From Anthonomus grandis grandis (lineage: Eukaryota; Arthropoda; Insecta; Coleoptera; Curculionidae), in assembly GCF_022605725.1 (NCBI RefSeq), contig NC_065550.1:8432001-8496000 (forward strand): a DNA stretch of 64,000 nucleotides. The letters are read 5' to 3'. A program made the position numbers and the translations under genes. Within the stretch, counting starts at the first letter, position 1; the number at the start of each line of letters is the position of its first letter. Positions 42,881 to 53,214 of the stretch are shown here, in pieces. A model generated the notes under the pieces. The model searched no databases and was not told the DNA's origin. It was given only the letters and a program-made list of their open reading frames with translations.

Positions 42881-44450
42881 TTTGTAATTTTTTTAAATTT
42901 ATTTATTGTCCAACAGGAAAATCCCAATACAAAAGACAATTATGAGAAATATGATAACAAAAAAAAAAAACTCAACTAGAGTAGTACACAATAGAAAAAA
43001 AAATTCAGAAAAAACTGACCCAAAACACCTCCAGCCCACCTAATCCTGATCAAATCAAGAATTTTCATGAATTGAATCACCTTTTTTTTCAAAGTGGTTG
43101 TAGAGCCATTAAAAAAGTCAATGTTATTCTCACTATTTAGTGTGTTAAATCATGAACAGGCTCGGTATAAAGGAGGATTTCTGCTCAAGTTGGTAAGGGT
43201 ATTCTTAAGATAAAATTGAACTGACCTTCTTGTGTGTATAGGAGATACAAAAAAATTTAATTCATCCAAAAGGTCTGGAGCACCAATTTTATGGCAGCAG
43301 AGTTTTAAAACTGCTATGGTTGTGCTATGACTTCCTTGAAAACCTGATTGATGTTTAGTAAAAAACCAATTGGAATCAAAAATACACTGTTATCTGGATA
43401 TACATTGCCTTCTCCAAAATTTTAGAAAGGATCAGGGACAGGGAAGCAAACTGTCTTATATCTGAAAAAAGTAGCTGGATTAGAACAAGTTGTTGGCACA
43501 TTCCACAGACTAGGAAAATAACCTCTCAAGACCACAGTTAATAAAGTGGACAGTGTCAGATGGAAGTGACCTCTAAATGGTAAATTAATTTAAATATTTT
43601 TCATATGTCTACTATAATACAAAATTTAATTGCTCCAGTTTTAGTTAATTTTTTGAAATACACTACAGAAAGCTTGGTTTATTTTCTCTGAATCTGCTAA
43701 ATTTGGAGGAATATTAAAGACTTCATTTATCAGAGTACAAACGGTAAGTTTCCTTAGTGCTTTCCAAATGTTTTTTTTTTTTTTAATTTTTACTATCCAA
43801 AAATTCTAAATATGCTGATTTTTTGCCATGTATGCATAATTTAGTAAGGTTTCTTAGTTCTTTATAATCCTCTCTGTTTTCATTTGTATTACTCTTTTTA
43901 GCCTCAACAATACTCTAACTGTAAAAGGGAGTAATAGAGATGATTTGCTGCCAGTAGATCATGGTTTGCCAGCAATTGTTTTAAATTGCGCAAGTATGTC
44001 CTACTACAGCTTTAAATTTTGTGTGAAAAATTCTGTCTTGCTTTCAATATCATTAGTGTAGTACACATCATCCCAGTTTATTGTTGACAATCTTCTAAGT
44101 GCTACAAATTTTTCAAATTTTAACAACTTATCTTGCAAAAGGTCAACAAATGGTCACTTACCCCAATTCACTTGAACATACCACTTTGTCTTGCAACCTA
44201 ATATTCATTAACAAACATTGAAAAATTGAACAAGTTGGCTCATTAATTACCTGAAAAAATCCATAACTATCAAATCACTTATAAATATGATTTTGAATAT
44301 TAAACATGTTTATATTTCAATCATTCAGAACAACATATTCATCAATGGGTAAAATCTTTGGCAATAGACTATCCAAAGTATTCACTCATTCTACCACATA
44401 TATTTGTTATTATAAATATATTTGTGTGCCTACAAAGATCTTTAATATTT
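42880..44450 (-). pseudogene. LINE remnant with endonuclease tail and start of RT
   Basis: Minus-strand order: endonuclease C-terminal signature near 44370-44170 (NINM...FDSYGFFQVINEPTCS), a linker (~44100-43650, NIPPNLADSEKINQAF), and RT N-terminal part near 43560-43260 (LPSDTVHFINCGLERLFSSL; KHQSGFQGSHSTTIAVLKLC). Frame breaks are many. It ends without the RT active site. It could be the 5' part of the same LINE class as 45060-46270, but the order on the chromosome shows they are separate insertions or rearranged. Confidence 0.65.
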
Positions 44451-44459
44451 AATTTTTTA

Positions 44460-45055
44460 AAAGTTTGGACCCCAATATTGCCACAAAACCATTGTGAGTT
44501 GAACAATTAAAAGTAGTTAAACCATATATATTTGAAATCAGAAAATTCTTGTCTTTTTAACTATGAAGTTATATACAGGATGTTCTATAAATAAAAACTA
44601 ACCATCTGCCAAAATTTAACATTTCTTCAACATTCAAAAGTTTTAAGTAAAACCCCAAAAGTTTTGTATAAATTTAATCAATTTTGTCCTCCACATTGCG
44701 TTTTTTATCCTAATTGTTCAGTAGAATTTCTTGAATTAAAGTGGAAGAGAGCATGACTTGTGACATAAAATGTCGGCTTTATTCATTATATTTTAGTGTT
44801 TCAATATTGACACACTCGCCAAAATAATAAATTTCTTTTCATTAATTATGATATTAAGTAGATTCAGTGTGGTCTGAAATTATTTTTATATCATCAGTTT
44901 GAGGCCTATACTACTAAGATTAAATTACCTTAAATGCAAAAACAGATTCTTATTGTGGGGATAGGCAGACCCTATTCCAGCAAATGTTTTTATATTATTG
45001 ACAGAGCAGAGCGCTGAACCTCTAGCAGGATATTTTCAATGCCAACACTGAAGAT
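44460..45055. other. Unassigned AT-rich DNA
   Basis: No ORF or TIR pair found. TATACAGGATGTTCTATAAA at ~44573 resembles a mariner end, but no partner was seen. Confidence 0.35.
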
Positions 45056-45059
45056 TACT

Positions 45060-46270
45060 TATTTATTTATTTATTTACAAACTCTACAGTAAAAAACCAA
45101 TTATAGAGTAGGTTACGAAGCAAGTAAATAATTTACAGTATTACTATTATACTATTTGCCTTAAATATGTAATAGATGAATTAAAAATATCATATTCACT
45201 TTCCAAATTATTGTAGAGGCGACACATGAATATTACAGGAGAATTTAGGTAATAGTTGGTTCGAGCACACACACAGTTAATAGCAATGGACATCTTGTCC
45301 GGTACACAGGTACATTAAGAGCTATCATACCCAACAAATTAGGATCTTCTATTTCGCTTCTAATTAATTTAGACAAAAATGTCAGATGTGCCAACTTTCT
45401 TCACCTTTCCAGGCTCACTAAATTAAATTTATTCATTATCTCCAATTTGGGAATATGCAGCTCATACATACCTGTATCCTTGTAGTTAATATATCTTAGT
45501 AGTTTATTCTGCACTCTCAATATTTAAAATATGCAGGTTGTAACAAGGGCATCAAACAATATAACAATACTCCAACATGCTTCTTATGTACACATAGAGA
45601 GTTCTAACACAGTTAGTATTGATGGTAAAACTCTTACAACTTCTTACTATAAACCCATATAATTTTGTTGCCTTGTTTATAATGGTGTAAATATGAGTTT
45701 TAAAATTGAGCTGTGCATCAAAAGTAACACCCAAATCTCGCATTTTATCTAATCGAGATAATACCACCCCATTTACGCTATACTGATATTGAATTTAAAA
45801 AAAAAGATATTTTTTCGGGAAAAACTTCCTACATAACATTTATTTATATTAAAATGTAAGTTGTTAGCTAAAGACCAAGAAAAAATATTATATAAGTCTT
45901 TTTGGATCATTTCACAATCTTTCACATTATTAATTCAGTGTCGTATAATCTGCATACAACAGAACTTTAGAATTAGTGATTACTTCAATTAGGTCATTGA
46001 TGAACAAAATGAATATTAGGGGTCCTAAATTTGAGCCCTGTGGCACACCAGATGAGGCAAGAAAAGAAAGAGAAACTTTCTGACGTCTATTTTCTAAATA
46101 GGGTGCAAGAATCGTACCAAATGATTGCTAAAACCATATTGATATTCAAGTTTTTTTAAAAGTATAATGTGTGATACTTTGTCAAAGGCCTTCGTAAAAT
46201 CGGTATAAATCACATCCACTTGTGTTTTTTTACCAAGACTTTCAGCAATAAATTGAGTTATGTTATGTTA
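45060..46270 (-). pseudogene. LINE RT 3' part with (TAAA)n tail
   Basis: From ~46260 (minus): broken RT finger region, then SLSFLASSGVPQGSNLGPLI (motif B), FINDLIEVITNSKVLLYADD (motif C, catalytic YADD intact) near 46060-45950, and thumb-side DKMRDLGVTFDAQLNFKTHI at 45767-45552, with LYVYIRSMLEYCYIV. The minus-strand 3' end runs into AAATAAATAAATAAATAAG at 45059-45078, a typical LINE tail. It is truncated at the 5' side, as usual for LINE insertions, and carries several stops. Confidence 0.82.
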
Positions 46271-46279
46271 CAAGTGAGA

Positions 46280-47330
46280 ACATGTTAAATTTCCTATTAT
46301 AAGATGATTAGATTGCTACGAATAAAATTGTGATAAGGCTAGAATTTAGTTTAGAAGGTTTAAATCATGCATATACTTTGGGAATAAATATAAAGTAAAT
46401 ATAATGTAAATACTTACTTAATAAATATTAGGTAAATATAGTAATTAAATATAGAAGTTAGAAGTCCAAAACACATGTGACAACTCATTGCCATACAAGG
46501 GATCAGGGTATGTATCAGAGGAATTTGGATATAAATGAAATCTGACCAGCTTATAATAGTGGAATCACAATCTCAAACAAGAACATTAAGAATAAATCTG
46601 ACTTAACAGTAAAACAAAAACAAATAATGTACTGGTATTAACTGACGATTATGGTTAAAATATTTAGTAATATTTAACATTTAATAAATGTTATCTTATT
46701 AGTATGAAGATTTTAAATTGTGTGTCAAATCTACCTTCATATTAAATCATATTTCTAAACACATATTTAATTCTAATAACTAATAGGTACCGTCAATTTA
46801 ATTATCCTCTTTATATGACAATATAGGTAAATATATACATAACAAAAAAAGACAAATAGCTACGACATGCAAAGGTCCTACGTTCAATATGCGCTCGTCG
46901 CAGAAGCAGAGCAGAGGAATAGTTTTCCTCTGCTATGTCTCGGCTGTACTGTGCTCTGCTGCCCTACGTTCAATATGCGGCTAGCCTAATAGGCTGAATG
47001 CTGATGCGGCTGGACCTCTGTCACCTGCTTGATGCGTATATGGTTCGATTAATTGCTCTAAATTTCGGAAGACAAATATCAATGTGTCTTTCTAAGGCTC
47101 GTATACAATAATTGGGTGTCAGCCCTGCATTTTTATTTTAATTGGTGCGTCAGGCGGGGCGCGCCTTAGATATTATAGATAGATAGATTATAGCCGTTTT
47201 GATACTATATAATAGTAAGGGGCGACTACGTTCTGTGTTAATTTTTTTTTAATTGTAATTCAACAATTACATGAAATAATTAGGTACGTAATAAATTAAT
47301 GACAAATAACTGGATAATTTTGGGTAGATA
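46280..47330. other. AT-rich DNA with a GC-richer repeat patch
   Basis: 46870-47050 contains CTACGTTCAATATGCG twice (46879 and 46965 region) with CAGAGCAGAGGAA-type inverted pieces, related to the MITE at 38861-39121. The rest is unassigned. Confidence 0.45.
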
Positions 47331-47339
47331 GTGTCTACC

Positions 47340-48671
47340 TTGTCTACTCGTAACCTTCGCCACTGAAAATCTAATGGAGTTAAGTCTGGTGACCTTACTG
47401 GCCATTCAATAAAACCCTCCCTTAAAATTCATCTATTTGGGAAAATGTTGGTAAGGTAATCTCGTACTGTTCGCGAATAGTGTGGGGGGAGGGCGCCATC
47501 CTGTTGGAACCATATCGAATCTGCCGGTATAAATGGGTTTTCACCATTTGGATAAAGTGCAATTAAACTAGGTACTATGTGATTTTGAAGCAACTCTAAA
47601 TATTTTTCAGAGGTAAGTGCGCCCTCAATAAAATAGGGACCCACAATTGACGTGCCCACAATTCCTGCCCATACGTTTAACTTCTTGAGAAATTGTATGT
47701 GACTTTCTATACTCCAGTCTAGATTTTCTGGTGTCCAATAACGAATATTCTGCCTATTTACAGAATGATTAAAAAAAAAAGTTAACTCGTCGGAAAAAAC
47801 AATCTTACTTAAAAATTGTGGGTTTGCATCACATTTATTCATCATTATTTCGCAAAACTCTATTCTACGGATGTGATCATTTTCAATAAGCTCCTGAATT
47901 AAATGAATTTTATATGGATGCCATTTATTCCTATGCAAATATTTTAGAACACATAATTTACTAACCGACTGATCTGCAGCAACTTGTCGACGTGATTTAT
48001 GTGGATTTTCTTGTAAATCGAGCAAAATATCTAATTGTCATTTTCTAGAAGCGTGGGACGGTCCAGGTCATATTTGTCTCTAACATGACCAAAATCTCTA
48101 AAATTTTTTTAAATTTTGCTTAGTACCGAACGTGTAATAGGCCTCTCGGGTACTTATTGTTAAACAGAACGCAAACTTCAGCCTGTGTTCGAGTCTTGTC
48201 GCCATATCCTACCATTATCAAAAATTTGTTTTTCAGTTAACCGCGCCATACTTTTAAAGTTTGCAACTGCAGTTGACACTTACTGACATTTACGTAAAGT
48301 AATACATACTGTTTCCATGCGATTAAATGTTGAAAAGGTGTTAACAATCAAATATACCTGTTAAAAAACTATGAAAAAACATGTTTGAATATGCTCAAAT
48401 GACCTAAACAGTTGCAAATTTATTAATGTTAGTATTAGGTATAAGACATGGTATATAAATTACACTAAAAATTCTATGCAGAATTCAGAAATGGAATAAA
48501 AAATATGTGTTTCCATTTAAAAAATTGAAGTTAATGGTCGTTGCTTATTTTTGGTTCACCCTGTATATCTACATGAATTGATCATCAAAAAAATCGACGT
48601 GTCCGAGCGTTTTTTTTCGAACACACCCCTGAATTTGAAATGAATTTGTTCCAACTTCCGCGTCCTCACTG
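47340..48671 (-). pseudogene. Mariner M8 (DD41D), one end and gene 3' end missing
   Basis: The gene-start end is present at 48560-48671 (inward CAGTGAGGACGCGGAAGTTG, TA at 48672-48673, with inner motif TATACAGGGTGAACC at ~48551-48568). The transposase starts near 48250 (MARLTEKQIFDNG), is broken in the first third, then is open at 48025-47429: HKSRRQVAADQSVSKLCVLK, KIVFSDELTFFFNHSVNRQN (first Asp), NVWAGIVGTSIVGPYF, WFQQDGALPPHYSRTVRDYL (second Asp). After a stop, EWPVRSPDLTPLDF (third Asp) ends at ~47372, where unrelated sequence begins. The Asp-Asp spacing agrees with DD41D. Confidence 0.87.
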
Positions 48672-48673
48672 TA

Positions 48674-50240
48674 TAATAATGGTAAATTAACTTATTGATG
48701 TTAGATTTTGGATTAAAAGTAAAAAGTAGAAATAGATATATGTAATTCTAAATATGTTATTCTAAGCGCAAAAATAACAGCTTTAATAATAAAAATTATT
48801 AACATTTTTATTTCTAAATCCGTTTCTAAAAAATTTGAAATGGCAATGCAGGGAAAGCTGATGTCATCTTGACAAACGGCTTTGTATTTACTCTCAGCAT
48901 TTGTGAAGTTCTGTGTTTTTTCTTTAGTTTTTGGTTGAAAAGGGAAAAAGGTTGAGTCATTTCAGTGTTTTTGTGAACTGTTACGGTGGTAAAAACTTGT
49001 GCGGTACCATGGGAAAAAAGCGATTTAAGCCGATCTTTTCACAAGTAAATACCGAAATTGTCATAACATCATATCAAGGGACAATCGTCGTCATAAACGT
49101 AGAATAATAAAAACTTATTAAGAAATCTATAATAATTATAAAATATTTAATTTCCATAAAAATGTTTTTATTAGATAAGTACCTTTACCTTAATGAAATA
49201 CGTTAAAAAACGTATAAAGAGTTTATAAACGGTAATATTGTTTATAATTTAAAGCATAATCTATTAATAATAAATATTTATTATGTAAATATTTTTTGAC
49301 GAAGTCACTGGTAAAGATTACTTGTGTCGGTGGAATCAACAAATGAAAAAAAATGCTTCATATTTTATTAAAGAGAAATAGTATTATTTTGCTCCTGTTA
49401 AAATAAGTATAACTGTTAAATGTTTATATTATAAAGTGTGTTTTTTTTGCCATTTCTAGATAAGCATTTGGCATCAATCGCATCAGAGATGTTGCAAGCA
49501 AACAAACTACGCATAGTTCCACGGCAATGCTAATTCTAGCCTTTCAATTAATCTAAGGGTATGAGGTAACCATTCATGATGTTGATAAATGACCTTATAA
49601 GACCTCCTTTATCAACATCAGGAATGATGTGCAAATAAACGAATATGACTTTAATAGATATACCTGTTGTATGTTTTGCACTTTTTTAACATCAAGCCCT
49701 TAAAAAAGAGCTATAAGCTTGTTCCTCCAATTTATTATTGAGAATTCATGAAAAAAGTTATTGATAATAATAAATTTTTTCTTACCAAACTTTAATAAAC
49801 AACCATTTTATTGTAGATAAGTTAAATATTATTTTAATGCAAGATATAAGACGGTCCAAATAATTAAAGTATTGAGCTATACGTAAAAATAGTCTTGATA
49901 TTCTGTATCTAAGGAAACACCCATCGCGAAATATTCGGTTTCCTTAAAAACACATTTTGAAGCATGTTTCGCGTTACTATTTTACTGTGAAATTATAAGA
50001 AATTATATTACAACCTGCATTTCATTGTGAACCGGTTTGTTATATAAAAACTTTTGTTTTTCCAGAAGGAGGTGTGGCAACTCGTCAGAGGAGGCAACGG
50101 ACACTTTATTATACAAAAATTTTTCATAAAGCTTTTCCTTTTACATAAAAACATTTCTTTCAAAAAATACTGACCATGTCTTTGATTAGTTCCATTGTTA
50201 AAAAAAAAATAAGACGTTCCTTCTTTTGTGTTGTGTTTGG
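48674..50240. other. Unassigned DNA upstream of the hAT-type gene
   Basis: Contains ATG in good context at 49009 (GGTACCATGGGA) opening MGKKRFKPIFSQ and followed by a possible donor (CAA|GTAAAT), perhaps a first exon. A hairpin at 49573-49627 has a 17/18-bp stem (ATTCATGATGTTGATAAA). Neither is tied to a known gene. Confidence 0.3.
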
Positions 50241-50290
50241 TAAGTTGTTTTTTATAATTTGTATATTGTTATAAATATTTTGCAGCAAAA

Positions 50291-52453
50291 ATGGATATAT
50301 TAGATGAAATTAAAAATGCTGAAGATATAATCGACTGGCTGCTCAACAATAATTTTAATTCTTTAAATTTTGATAACAAATGTTATATAATTAAAGCCTT
50401 AGGAAGACCAAAACCAAATTTAAAGTCGATTAAATCGTCAGATATTCGTCAAAATCGGGGATTTAGTGTAAATTGGTATACCAAATGTGATTGGTTAACT
50501 GCATCCGTCAAAAAAGAAAAACTTTTTTGCTGGCCTTGTTGTTTATTTTCATTACAAAGCGAATCTGCAACGTGGTCTAAAATAGGATACTGTGATTTAA
50601 AAAATTTACCTCGTTCTGCAGAAAGGCATTCTAAATCTAAAGAGCATATATTTTCGTCTTGCAAATTAAAACTTTTTGGGAAGCAGAATATGGTGACTGA
50701 AGTGAATACAGCTCAAAAGAAAAGAATAATTTCTTATAATAATCAGATTCGGGAAAATCGGTCAAATTTGAAACAACTTATCGATGCAACGATGTATTTA
50801 GCGTCGCAAGAATTGGCTTTTTCCATACACGATGAAGTCGATGATTACATTAATCGCGACAATTACAAGGAACTTTTATTATTGTGGGGTAAATATGACT
50901 CAAGATTAGATATTTTTTTAAATGGAACTATTTTTTCAGGAACTACGGCCCAAACGGTCCAAAATGAGCTTATAGAAAGTATCTCATATGTTATTCAAGA
51001 TAGCATAAGAACAGACATTCAAGATATTTCTTTTTTTGCATGGGAAATTGATGAAATCAGAGATATTTCTTGTGGTTCCCAACTTTCAATCATTTTTAGA
51101 TATGTTAATGATGGTAAAGTGATAGAGCGATTTATGGGATTTCATGATGTTTCGTCTTGCCGCACCACAGATGATTTATTTAATTTTTTGCTCAATAAAT
51201 GCGACAAATTTAATTTTAGGCAGAAACTAATTGCACAAACTTATGATGGCACTGCTGCCGTGGCGAGTCATATAAACGGTTTGCAAACTAAAATAAAATC
51301 TATAGCGCCTCGAGCACTTTTTACACATTGTCATGCTCATGAACTAAATTTAGTATTAATTAAAGAATGTAATAATATAAAAGATTGTCGCATATTTTTT
51401 TCAAATTTGTCTGGATTTGTGGCCTTCTTTTCTAAATCTACTGAAAGAAGTTACATTTTAAATGAAATTTGCGGCAACCGAATGCCTACTTTTGCTGCCA
51501 CGTGTTGGAATTCTACATCTACAGCAGTATTTTCAGTACACTCAAATAAAGATAAATTAATCGATGTTTTTGATTATATTCTAAATAGTGACGATTTTAA
51601 ACACGATGACAAAACCATCAGAGAGGCACAAGGTTTAAAATATATTTTAAAAGACCACAAATTTTGTTTCTTGCTGGAAATATTTAAATTAATTTTTGAG
51701 CATACAGACGGCGTTTTTTCAATTTTTCAAAATAACTCGATATCTATCAGTTACTCAAAACAACGTTTAAATAATTTAACCGACATTTTGACGCATATTC
51801 AAAATAATGATAATTTTTTAAATAATATTTTCGAATTAATAAACCTCGAACCTCCTCTGAAAAAAATAAAAACCGATTTGAACCTACCTGATTTACGAGA
51901 AAATTATAAACAGATATATATCGAAATATTGGACACCATCAATATGCAAATTAAAGTTATATTTGCCGATTTAAGTAAATTGGGTTTTTTTGATTTATTA
52001 TTATTTAAAAAATTTTCATCATATTTAAAAGATTTTCCCGAAGAAATGTATAACGACTTATTAAGTCAATATCCTTTTGATGCTATTCAATTAAAAAATG
52101 AGTTAGTTGTAATGTACAGCGACCCCCAAATGTTTGGAAGTTGCAAGACCCCCTTTGAATTACTAAATTTTATGTTTCGAAATAATTTACATGAATGTAT
52201 GCCAGAGTTATTTAGATTTATTTCTATTGTTTTAACTATTCCTATAACGCCGTCAGTTGAGAACAAATATTCAGCACTGAAAAGAATTAAAACTTACAGT
52301 CGCAATACGATGAGTAATATAGCTCTTCTTTCAATCGAAAAAGAGTATATTAAAAAGCTTGTAATAAATCCCAAATTTTATGAAGATGTAATAGACCATT
52401 TTGCAAATTCAAAAAATAGAAATCTACCCCTTATTTTTAAATCAGAAGTATAA
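50291..52453 (+). CDS. Intact hAT-type transposase-like protein, 720 aa (transposon or domesticated)
   Basis: A single open exon of 720 codons. A TTF-type zinc-finger region at ~60-120 includes KLFCWPCCLF and HSKSKEH. The catalytic region at ~251-258 reads WEIDEIRDIS, where hAT-A has QCDETTDVS: both Asp positions kept, the Thr pair replaced. AQTYDGTAAVASHINGLQTK and FTHCHAHELNLVL follow. The hAT dimerisation region near 650-700 reads ITPSVENKYSALKRIKTYSR with the Glu kept but the usual Arg after it changed. A GTAAGT...TTTTGCAG mini-intron (50241-50285) lies just upstream of the ATG. I found no TIR or 8-bp TSD. It is the only long intact hAT frame here. Confidence 0.85.
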   Translation: MDILDEIKNAEDIIDWLLNNNFNSLNFDNKCYIIKALGRPKPNLKSIKSSDIRQNRGFSVNWYTKCDWLTASVKKEKLFCWPCCLFSLQSESATWSKIGYCDLKNLPRSAERHSKSKEHIFSSCKLKLFGKQNMVTEVNTAQKKRIISYNNQIRENRSNLKQLIDATMYLASQELAFSIHDEVDDYINRDNYKELLLLWGKYDSRLDIFLNGTIFSGTTAQTVQNELIESISYVIQDSIRTDIQDISFFAWEIDEIRDISCGSQLSIIFRYVNDGKVIERFMGFHDVSSCRTTDDLFNFLLNKCDKFNFRQKLIAQTYDGTAAVASHINGLQTKIKSIAPRALFTHCHAHELNLVLIKECNNIKDCRIFFSNLSGFVAFFSKSTERSYILNEICGNRMPTFAATCWNSTSTAVFSVHSNKDKLIDVFDYILNSDDFKHDDKTIREAQGLKYILKDHKFCFLLEIFKLIFEHTDGVFSIFQNNSISISYSKQRLNNLTDILTHIQNNDNFLNNIFELINLEPPLKKIKTDLNLPDLRENYKQIYIEILDTINMQIKVIFADLSKLGFFDLLLFKKFSSYLKDFPEEMYNDLLSQYPFDAIQLKNELVVMYSDPQMFGSCKTPFELLNFMFRNNLHECMPELFRFISIVLTIPITPSVENKYSALKRIKTYSRNTMSNIALLSIEKEYIKKLVINPKFYEDVIDHFANSKNRNLPLIFKSEV

Positions 52454-52675
52454 TTTATTTTTTACAAAAGAAAGTTAGGTACACTAGTGATTAAGTTTAA
52501 TTGATATTTTTTATATTTAAGTCCTCTACCAAAGTTTTTAATTATGTTTTGTGTATTTAAAAATGATGCTATACCCAAGAAATTCGCCGAAAATTATTAT
52601 TATAGTGTTCTTTTAAACTAGCTTATAAGATTATGCCCTAGTAAGTGACCAAGGTTTTTGGCTATAGTATTAATA

Positions 52676-53172
52676 TGAAAATGTAAATACGTTAATTATT
52701 CTCCTAGTTTTTGTACAATTTTATTAGTATTCTGTAGTTAAAGTTGATTCGTAGGGTTTCTAGGGTTCTTAGGGTTCTACTTACGTTTGGTTTATTATTT
52801 TTACCTATAGTGTTTAGTTTCTAAGTAGTTCATCTTGTTTGAGAGCCCCATTTTGGCCCCAATTTAGGTTATTTAGGTTATATTATTGTAAATCCCTGTA
52901 GTTCTAATTTTCTAGAATTTGTATACTTGCTTGCTTTGACTGTCAGTATTCTCCTAAAATTATTAGTCTCTTTGAGCAAAAACAATGAAGATAATTCTAA
53001 ATATTTCTAAACTATTCCATCGGGTTTTAAAAAGGACGCGCTTCGTGACAATTCATTCAGTTTTAATTGTTTAGTCAGTTTTTACCTTGGAAACAATTAA
53101 ACGACAGTAAAAGCGAGTTAGGTTAGCGTTTTTGACGTTGACAATAAAAGTGTGTTTCCGAATTTCGTTACA
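52676..53172 (+). repeat. 5' LTR
   Basis: TGAAAATGTAAAT...TTCGTTACA, 497 bp. It has a 7-bp insertion near its start and an extra CTAGGGTTCTTAGGGTT-type repeat relative to the 3' LTR. Confidence 0.88.
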
Positions 53173-53214
53173 ATTGGTGTCAGAAGTGGGATATTTGGAA
53201 GCTCATTTTAGTGG

